A stretch of 64,000 nt of DNA from Agapetus fuscipes (Eukaryota; Arthropoda; Insecta; Trichoptera; Glossosomatidae): assembly GCA_951799405.1 (NCBI GenBank), contig OX637344.1:13020001-13084000 (forward strand), read 5' to 3'. A program made the position numbers and the translations under genes. This document shows, in pieces, positions 59,601 through 64,000 of the stretch (positions are counted from its first letter, which is position 1; each line of letters opens with the position of its first letter). Under the pieces are notes generated by a model that worked only from the letters and a program-made list of their open reading frames with translations, was not told the origin of the DNA and searched no databases.

Positions 59601-62600
59601 CCTTACCCGAAAAATAAATAGGTCCTGAATCGCCACATGCGACCCCTTTGGGGATAACGCAGGCAAGAAGTTACACTATATGTGTAGCTTAGTTGAGCTG
59701 CGTTTTTTTTTTCAGCTTCATACCAACCTATAAGTTAATAGATGTCCATGCAGGTATTTTATTTTGGGTTTGAAATAAACACCAAAACGAAAACCTTGAA
59801 GACTGAACATATTGAATATCTAGATCGGACACATTTAGTGTTCCATACACGCTTCATGTAGTTAGTAGTGCTTTACATAATGAAACATTCTATGTAATAA
59901 ATAATAACTTTCCATTCCACTTCAGAGAAAGCTGAAGGGTTTATTGGCCTAATACCTTGATGTTTTCTTTTTTTAATATTTGATTTATATAGATTTACTT
60001 TTTACATTTTCACTGCATCATTTTTATAGTCCGTTTGATAGCTCAGCTGGTAGAACTCTTGCGTTCAAAACCTGAGTACTAGGGCTCGATTCCCACCAAA
60101 GATGCCAGACATGACTTTTCTGCGGCGTTTTCCTCAAACAATAGTTAAAGTAGTACTCAAATGTAAAAAATCTGTGCAACTTAGATTATAGATACATAAT
60201 AGACAAGGAGCATCAAAACCTTTTCAGACATAACCATTCTGCCCGGGTTGTATATGGATTACCGGACAGATTGTGTGAAAGCTTATATGCATGCCCATAC
60301 TTCCTAGACTTCTGACCCAGGAATCCATAGACAAACCTGGCAGAAAGAATCTAGTGTTTCATCTAAATATTTATTTTCCCATTTTCAGGTTACGAAGAAT
60401 CCTACTCCATCTCTCAGATGTCTCCCAGTTCCCTATCCCACGGCCCGGCATACTTGCAGGAGGACAGCTTGTTCACGAGCGAGGCGCTGACCATTGACGC
60501 GAGCAGCCTGCAGAGTCGCCAGGAGAGGTCTGCGGAGCCACCTTCCCTGACCCCCAACAGCCGGCAGTCCCACAAGAGGTCGCTGCCTGATCAGCTGCTG
60601 CCCAGCAGAGACGTGCTGGAGGCGGTGGAGAGCAACGATGTGGAGGTGCATCACAAACAAAGGTAGTAATTTTTTTATTTTTATTGTTATTTAATTAAAC
60701 AACACCTTTTTAAACTTTAAACCACTGTTTATTTTCACAAATATATAATATATTAAAAAATTACTAATTTTTAAGTATTTCAAATGTTACAAACGTTTTC
60801 GACCAATACAGTCATCTTCAGGTAGTAAAAAAACACTTTTTTTTTTTTACTACCTGAAGATGACTATATTGGTCGAAAACGTTTGTAACATTTGAAATAC
60901 TTAAAAATTAGTATTTTTTTAATATATTATATATTTGTGAAAATAAACAGTGGTTTAAAGTTTAAAAAGGTGTTGTTTAATTAAATAACAATAAAAAAAA
61001 CATGAATTTTCACAGTGTTAATACACAAACCATAAAAAATATAGTAGTAATTATTGCTTCATCATCAGTCATCACCAACTTAGATCTTCCTCGGCCACTG
61101 CTGGTCCAAAACCTCACAAATTCTCTGCGATGATTGGCTTACAGCTGTTTGTAACCAGTAGCTCCCCGCGACTCTGACCTGGGCTGGAAGTCTCATCACC
61201 ACGGTAGATCCTACCTACCAAATATCGGTAATATTAGTATGAAGACCTGTCAATCCAAGATGGCCGCAGGTCCAAGATATCCAAGATAGCAGCTGATTAG
61301 TCTTCTTACAAATATTAACGATATTCGCTAGGTAAGAATTATCGTGGTGATGAGACTTCCAGCTCAGATCATGTGTGTATCTAACAGGAGACTGTTCCAC
61401 ATGTCATTTTCTGGTACACGTCCTCTTGAGTGCCAATGTAGAGTGACCTTCCCATGTTGAGTCATCATTTCCATTGCTTTGTGTTTTTAATTATTCAAAG
61501 AGCAAATTCTTTATTCTAAATATATTTGCCTCATCTACCAAATGACTGTTTTTTGACTTAGTAAGGTCTCACATTTTTTTTTCATTCTCCTTCCTGTGCC
61601 AGTGAAGATTGGCGACCATCATAGCTATTTGAACCTTCCATACTGCAGTAGGAAAGAGAGATCACATGCTTCTACCAAACCACTATCTTAGTTTCTTCAA
61701 CCAAGATGTTCTCCTTCAACTTGGGGCTTGTCTTTCCTCAATTCTTCCCTGTATTTTGAGACGCAGAAGTGAATACTTCTCATTATTTTTTTCAGATATT
61801 ACGAACAGATTCGTCCAACGCGCACGCAGTTTTCCTCAGGTGATGCCTCAGGCATAGAGTCTTCTGCAGCGGCGGGGGAAGGACGGCGGGGTCCGCGGGG
61901 CAGAGCGCTGCTCCCCCCGGGGGCCCCTACTGCCCCGCCACCGCAGACCACTGCCCGGGGGCCTAGCGCAGACGGCGCCACTCCCAGGGCGAGGCAGTCA
62001 GGACCCCCAGAGATACAAGACATCATCACTGGACTCGTCAAACTACTGAACGGAAACGTCAACGTCCAAGCTAACACCCAACCTAATGACGGAAGACCCA
62101 TCAGACCTCAGAATACAAGAATCAACAATCGCGGTCCCCCAAGGATATCTGATGTCCCCCTGCTGCCTCCTGATTTTGATACTCCTGGTCCACTGGGGCC
62201 AGGACAGATGATGCCGCCTTTGCCTCCGCAACCAAGCACAAAGATTCCTCCTCCATATCCATTTGATAGACCGCCCCCAGTGAGACCTTTCTTGAATGGT
62301 GTTCCTCTACCGGAACAAATTGTGCCTCTATTGAGCGAACAGAACTATAGGCCCGGAAATAATAATAACAACAACAATGGTTTTATCAACAATGGAAGAC
62401 CCCAACAAGGTTCAATCCCACCTTGGCAGCGACCACGTCCAAGACCACCTCCGCAGAATAACAGGAGGCCCAATCCTAACCTGCCCATGTACAAGCCTCA
62501 ACCTGCATCACAAGAACCAACCCAGCAGCAGGCGAGCCAAGATGATAATCACCCCAGTACTCCACAAATACAAGAACCTGTTCTCAAAAACAAACTGCAA

Positions 62601-63251
62601 AATGGATCAAATAATCCAAATGTGTATGTGAAACCAACCAAAGTTACAGAAGCAAATGTGGAGAATAATGAAAACCAAACTGAAGTAGAAGAAGACACAA
62701 CAAATGATAATAATGAAGACAATGAAACCGTAACACAAAAAGAGCATGAAGCAAGCTCTGGAATGCTCGCAGAAGATTTGGGTGAAAGTTTTGTTAAGGA
62801 CAGGGAGCCTCCTAGCAGTAGCACAACTGAAACACCAGTTCTGACAACAACTGAGGAAAATAAGGAAGCTAGCGAAGAGAAGGTGACAACAGTAAAAGCA
62901 GATGAACCTACCAAACAGGAAATATTGAAAGACGGGGAGACTAGTGATAAGAAGAAACAAACCATGATAAAGAATGAGAAAGAGAAACCCAACAACAACA
63001 AAAAGCAAGACAAGGAAGTTGATCAAGACAGCATTGTTAAGAACAGCATTCGCCTGGGTGAAGAAGATGCCATCAGTGGCTTGAACTCCAGCATAGTTCT
63101 TGAGGGCTCAGTGGCTGAGACGACAGCGGTGCCCACTTCCTCCACCCAGCAACTTCCCACTCTGACTTCCAGTGACTCCTCATCATCCACACAAGTCTCC
63201 ACACCCATCGTTGTTTCTCCAACATCTCTGCACACTGCAACCACAAGTTAG
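44534..63251 (+). CDS. secreted or type I membrane protein, Pro-rich, function unknown
   Basis: Exons 44502-44624 (start at 44,534), 60389-60662 and 61796-63251. Phases agree at both joins (G+GT gives G; AG+A gives R). An in-frame TAG at 44,525 lies just before the ATG, so this is the first possible start. Residues 1-30 are a signal peptide with hydrophobic core CLLVLVMLMVTAA. Then follow a Ser-rich segment with dibasic KR near residue 98, an Arg/Gly/Pro segment, a short amphipathic helix (EIQDIITGLVKLLNG, about 194-208), a long Pro-rich region with an Asn run near 310, and from about 400 a hydrophilic Ser/Thr/Glu/Lys-rich region. No cysteine-rich domain is seen. With the TAG at 63,249 it has 606 residues and an AATAAA 50 bp later. 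But CAA|GTTAGT at 63,244-63,252 is the donor used in YME1L exon 9, so the gene may continue. I do not recognise the family. Confidence 0.8.
44655..44845 (+). repeat. dispersed repeat, copy 1
   Basis: gacgagatagcgattcgtgtc and gcgctagcaagctccgactt match 49,434-49,590. Begins 30 bp after the signal-peptide exon donor. Confidence 0.72.
45000..45445 (+). mobile_element. two LINE C-terminal relics
   Basis: KIEGRRDQGRRRISWLKNLWQW at about 45,260-45,340 and a more decayed copy at 45,005-45,110. Confidence 0.68.
45482..45735. mobile_element. MITE-C, broken copy
   Basis: Left end caggggtggaagtttcg and the cctgaacagctgatcgttg middle are present; the right end is missing. Confidence 0.6.
45981..46151 (-). 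mobile_element. SINE2 tail half
   Basis: Preceded by TAA repeats; cut at cccagcgaagaag, where a T3 fragment begins. Confidence 0.78.
46152..46235 (+). mobile_element. T3 3' fragment
   Basis: gttcacatgcggcatgctt to gaaaatgcatac, joined to SINE2. Confidence 0.7.
46530..46575. mobile_element. MITE-C, end fragment
   Basis: Only the end, cagcggtggaagtctcgacg, is visible. Confidence 0.45.
46587..46680 (+). mobile_element. SINE2 head only
   Basis: gtcggtccgtagtccagtag to cagcggagcac, intact B-box. Confidence 0.8.
46705..46895 (+). mobile_element. SINE1 fragment split by a T3 tail
   Basis: gatttcccgtttcggtg and the following body at 46,705-46,777; T3 tail to 46,860; then tactcagcctacac. Confidence 0.72.
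46778..46860 (+). mobile_element. T3 3' fragment inside SINE1
   Basis: acatgtctgcttgtgg to three TTAGA units. Confidence 0.78.
47150..47660 (+). mobile_element. LINE relic, L2/CR1-like
   Basis: Frame 47,202-47,603: ITPLLQGLHWLKIPQIINFK and GNRAFAVAGPSSWNQLP. Ends with cggcgctatacc and ATC repeats. Confidence 0.85.
47699..47871. mobile_element. MITE-A copy 2
   Basis: Same arms; the core is inverted relative to copy 1 (cagctgttctcttgcggcc first). Directly follows an L2-like LINE end and its ATC repeats. Confidence 0.82.
48015..48650. repeat. inverted pair of degenerate LINE tails
   Basis: acatcacatgacaaaacg-type repeats on the left, their complement from about 48,425 on the right. The Tc1/mariner-like MITE lies in the left arm. 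Confidence 0.7.
48083..48341. mobile_element. Tc1/mariner-like MITE
   Basis: 259 bp with ends tcgatggctt...gcaaaccagcc and ggctggtttgcagac...aagccatcga, flanked by TA. Inserted in degenerate LINE 3'-tail repeats. Confidence 0.75.
48790..48877 (+). mobile_element. LINE 3' end fragment
   Basis: gctggaggaccgcagccgaag to gaagaagaagaagaag, a common end of RTE-type LINEs. Confidence 0.5.
48878..49123 (+). mobile_element. SINE2 (tail a), old
   Basis: 5' end lost; gagttcgattcacagcggag to acagcactc. Joins a LINE end with a gaagaagaag run. Confidence 0.75.
49236..49330 (+). mobile_element. old SINE1-like head
   Basis: aaagctcagatggtaaaac and agggttcgatttc resemble A and B boxes; strongly diverged. 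Confidence 0.5.
49434..49590 (+). repeat. dispersed repeat, copy 2
   Basis: Match of 44,655-44,845 in the same intron and orientation, so the gene intron may contain an old duplication. Confidence 0.72.
50052..50494. mobile_element. hAT-type MITE (family hAT-3)
   Basis: 443 bp with ends tagggatgggc / gcccatcccta and a perfect 8-bp duplication atgtttat (50,044-50,051 and 50,495-50,502). Internal repeats of cgaacttcggccgaa-like words. No ORF. Confidence 0.92.
50616..50876 (+). mobile_element. T3, full unit
   Basis: gttccttgacttatatgagg to cttagattatag; has a short ggaatgtc duplication. Confidence 0.85.
51293..51520 (-). mobile_element. SINE2 (tail b)
   Basis: Tail b intact from atcctgtgcgggagactcc; the head is lost beyond 51,520. 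Confidence 0.82.
52128..52261 (+). mobile_element. SINE1 tail fragment
   Basis: Shows ttggcttacgcc and ccacatgcgacccctttcc, with a short cccctttc duplication. Confidence 0.75.
52265..52874 (+). mobile_element. T3 split by hAT-2
   Basis: Starts attccttgactgataggttg; the hAT-2 MITE interrupts at 52,307-52,621; ends ctttgattatatattata. Confidence 0.87.
52307..52621. mobile_element. hAT-type MITE (family hAT-2)
   Basis: 315 bp with inverted ends caggaatggtgaacc / ggttcgccatccctg, flanked by 8-bp repeats ctttaggc and ccttaggc (one mismatch). Internal repeats of the word tggcacgcg. Inserted into a T3 copy, which resumes at 52,622. Confidence 0.9.
52996..53886 (-). mobile_element. hAT-1 element, long version
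   Basis: Same ends as the 204-bp copies but reversed, with about 700 bp more inside. Probable 8-bp duplication accctagt / accttagt with one extra base at each side. Contains a G run at 53,813-53,827. No transposase seen. Confidence 0.75.
54279..54530 (-). mobile_element. SINE1 with internal deletion
   Basis: Tail and body to 54,463, then directly the head with its B-box; about 90 bp between are lost. Confidence 0.85.
54531..54665 (-). mobile_element. SINE2 fragment
   Basis: Middle part acgagcttggtcgtc to cccagcgaagagc, between two SINE1 copies. Confidence 0.78.
54667..55118. mobile_element. composite SINE1/SINE2 element, copy 1
   Basis: SINE1 3' part (minus) at 54,667-54,846 is joined to SINE2 (plus, lacking its first 40 or so bases) at gaaggctcgtaaatgg. 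The SINE2 half has ggcggcgca where ordinary copies have ggcggagca, and tail type b. Confidence 0.85.
55119..56014. other. intron sequence of the unknown secreted-protein gene
   Basis: No element recognised apart from the gcccct microsatellite. Confidence 0.5.
55684..55710 (+). repeat. hexamer microsatellite
   Basis: Four copies of gcccct. Confidence 0.9.
56015..57410. mobile_element. MITE-B copy split by the Harbinger-like element
   Basis: The left tip ggtgctattc lies before 56,027 and the rest, beginning gacattttagtcg, follows 57,189 and ends gaatagcccc at 57,410. Compared with the uninterrupted copy at 22,624-22,876, only a TA-sized duplication separates the halves. Confidence 0.75.
56027..57187. 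mobile_element. PIF/Harbinger-like element with Myb/SANT relic
   Basis: Inverted ends acccccgtattcacgatc (left) and its complement (right), flanked by TA or, read as three bases, TAA/TTA. A short frame at about 56,453-56,520 reads FSPAEKELLVALIKEKPVIEDKITD, like the Myb/SANT DNA-binding protein these elements carry beside the transposase; it then breaks off. No transposase remains. An internal segment is duplicated (about 56,690-56,830 and 56,880-57,020). Confidence 0.65.
57690..58173. mobile_element. MITE-D copy 3, split by a T3 insertion
   Basis: Reads in the opposite orientation to copy 2. A T3 element at 57,838-58,093 separates the halves; the element resumes at catgcaaccaaattt. Confidence 0.75.
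57838..58093 (-). mobile_element. T3, full unit, inside MITE-D
   Basis: catctaatctaatcg to cctataagtcaaggaac. Confidence 0.88.
58327..58586 (+). mobile_element. T3, full unit
   Basis: attccttgacttaaaggttg to cttagattagattag. Confidence 0.88.
58856..58932 (-). mobile_element. old SINE2-like head
   Basis: ggcagagcaca...gaatcgaaccc...aaccactagactgcgg; diverged tRNA-like head with no body. Confidence 0.5.
58933..59261. other. intron sequence
   Basis: AT-rich, nothing recognised. Confidence 0.5.
59262..59712. mobile_element. composite SINE1/SINE2 element, copy 2
   Basis: The same arrangement in the opposite orientation: SINE2 (minus) to 59,516, then the SINE1 3' part (plus). The junction catttacgagccttcacaag is the same as in copy 1, and so is the diagnostic gcgccgcc. 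This copy has SINE2 tail type a. Confidence 0.87.
59714..59742 (-). mobile_element. T3 edge fragment
   Basis: gcttcataccaacctataag; only the 5' edge remains. Confidence 0.6.
59748..59792 (-). mobile_element. SINE1 fragment
   Basis: Only gtattttattttgggtttg...aaacaccaaaacg remains. Confidence 0.6.
60028..60130 (+). mobile_element. old SINE1-like head
   Basis: gatagctcagctggtagaac and gggctcgattccc are visible; the body is lost. Confidence 0.55.
60170..60200 (+). mobile_element. T3 tail fragment
   Basis: ctgtgcaacttagattatag. Confidence 0.5.
60389..60662 (+). CDS. second coding exon of the unknown secreted protein
   Basis: Acceptor cattttcag, donor AG|GTAGTA. Encodes YEESYSISQMSPSS to NDVEVHHKQ, acidic and Ser-rich. 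A near-perfect 340-bp inverted repeat begins about 8 bp after the donor. Confidence 0.88.
60671..61008. repeat. 340-bp near-perfect inverted repeat (foldback)
   Basis: Two arms of about 160 bp mirror each other around 60,834. The word gaagatgactatattggtcg in one arm recurs inverted in the other, and mismatches are few. It follows exon 2 of the unknown secreted-protein gene by about 8 bp. Confidence 0.92.
61181..61364. mobile_element. MITE-A copy 3
   Basis: In intron 2 of the unknown secreted-protein gene. The core has a small duplication (tccaagat repeated). Confidence 0.82.
61365..61795. other. end of intron 2 of the unknown secreted-protein gene
   Basis: No repeat recognised; a T run and ttttttcag lead into exon 3. 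Confidence 0.5.
61796..63251 (+). CDS. large Pro/Asn/Ser-rich exon of the unknown secreted protein
   Basis: Acceptor tttttttcag. The open frame runs from the phase-2 join without interruption to TAG 63,249. It moves from GC-rich codons (Arg/Gly/Pro part, to about 62,000) to AT-rich codons (Asn, Lys, Glu part). The alternative end is the donor at 63,247, one base after position 63,246. Confidence 0.88.
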
Positions 63252-63300
63252 TACTTTTTGAATTGCATATTGATATTGTAAGTTTCAGGAATCTTAACAA

Positions 63301-63306
63301 AATAAA
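63301..63306 (+). promoter_or_regulatory. candidate poly(A) signal
   Basis: AATAAA, 50 bp after the TAG of the unknown secreted-protein gene. Supports the short form ending at 63,251; a 3' untranslated region this short would be unusual. Confidence 0.4.
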
Positions 63307-63647
63307 AGAATGCCATTTTTATGATGTGTTGATTAAAGAATAGTTTAGTAAATACTAAATAGTAAGTAAGTTTAAATTGAAAGACGAGGACAGACTTATG
63401 AAAAACTTGCAGGTATTTTTTTACTGCAAAACTTAAGCTGCTCTGTTATGATACTCAACGATACGAAGTGATAAATTGAATGTCCATTATTTTGTTTTGT
63501 TAAACAAAATACTCACAATCTTCTTGACTACATTTCTTATAACTTTCGCATTTTAATTGCACTTTGTCATCAAAATACAAACCAACTTCATGGTGAACTG
63601 TCTAAAAATGGCGCTTATGGTTCCAACGTAAAGATCTATTTACATTT

Positions 63648-63954
63648 GTAATAATAATATGATATTAGAATGATGTATTTGGGGAGCGCTGTTCTTGTGT
63701 GAATCACTCCTCAAGAACCCTCTGCGAGCTGGGTTGTTGCTATACAAAACGCCAATTCTCAAATAAGACCCAGTTGGTGTAAGGCTGGATGTAGCTTTCA
63801 TGATCGGTCTTTGGTAAAGCTATATGAATTTTTCAACCCAGCGAAGAGCATATTTGAAAATATACATGATATTTTATTGTGCTCCTCCGGGATTCGAACC
63901 AGCGACCTTCCATTAACGAGTCCAAAGCGTTAACCACAAGACTACGAACTGGTC
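63648..63954 (-). mobile_element. SINE2 (tail a), full length
   Basis: Preceded by TAA-type repeats at the tail; head ends acgaactggtc. Lies after the last visible exon of the unknown secreted-protein gene. Confidence 0.87.
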
Positions 63955-64000
63955 ACTGTAGTTGCCTAGTGATGACTAAGATGGCATTTGACGATGAAAT

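Noticed and set aside
62549..63013. 154-codon minus-strand frame with many hydrophobic residues
   Set aside because: It is the complement of the Ser/Thr/Glu/Lys-rich exon on the plus strand; Lys and Glu codons read backwards give Phe and Leu.

Overview
The window is nuclear DNA of an animal, most likely an insect. The evidence is split genes with GT/AG introns, a nuclear tRNA-Pro, a Copia element whose primer site resembles the internal initiator-tRNA type known from Drosophila copia, and a very dense load of short non-autonomous transposons. The style of the repeats suggests a hemipteran, but I cannot prove the order from sequence alone. Exons of the host genes are strikingly GC-rich; introns and intergenic DNA are AT-rich.

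Positions 3,788-17,518 (minus strand) hold a complete gene for YME1L, the i-AAA protease of the mitochondrial inner membrane. I could place 13 coding exons. All junctions are GT/AG, all phases agree, and the joined length is 2,403 nt (800 codons plus stop). Its introns hold SINEs, LINE 3' ends and several MITEs. Exon 11 is followed upstream by two partial tandem copies that repeat its acceptor site and carry in-frame stops.

Positions 17.5-44.5 kb contain no protein gene that I can recognise except transposon genes. They contain one tRNA-Pro(CGG) gene at 18,484-18,555 and a mosaic of nested mobile elements. The clearest block is 29,898-34,334: a hAT-type MITE with a perfect 8-bp target duplication was entered by a SINE, then by a Copia retrotransposon (30,303-33,968) with two identical 205-bp LTRs but no reverse transcriptase core. 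A third MITE lies beside it.

From 44,502 to the right end lies a plus-strand gene for an unidentified secreted or type I membrane protein. It has a signal-peptide exon at 44,534-44,624, a 15.8-kb intron full of repeats, an exon at 60,389-60,662 and a long proline-, asparagine-, then Ser/Thr/Glu/Lys-rich exon from 61,796. The gene either stops at 63,251 or continues past the window through a good donor at 63,247.

Recurring families, named here for convenience: SINE1 (tRNA-like head, tail ending in tgtgtagcttagttgcg), SINE2 (tRNA-like head, two alternative tails), T3 (a unit of about 265 bp with a constant 5' end and a TTAGA-repeat tail, which is also the 3' end of a LINE), three other LINE groups, and at least ten MITE families. 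Many target-site duplications can be read directly, so the order of insertion can be worked out. The two most unusual items are a composite SINE2/SINE1 element found twice with the same junction, and the shared 3' end of T3 and its LINE.
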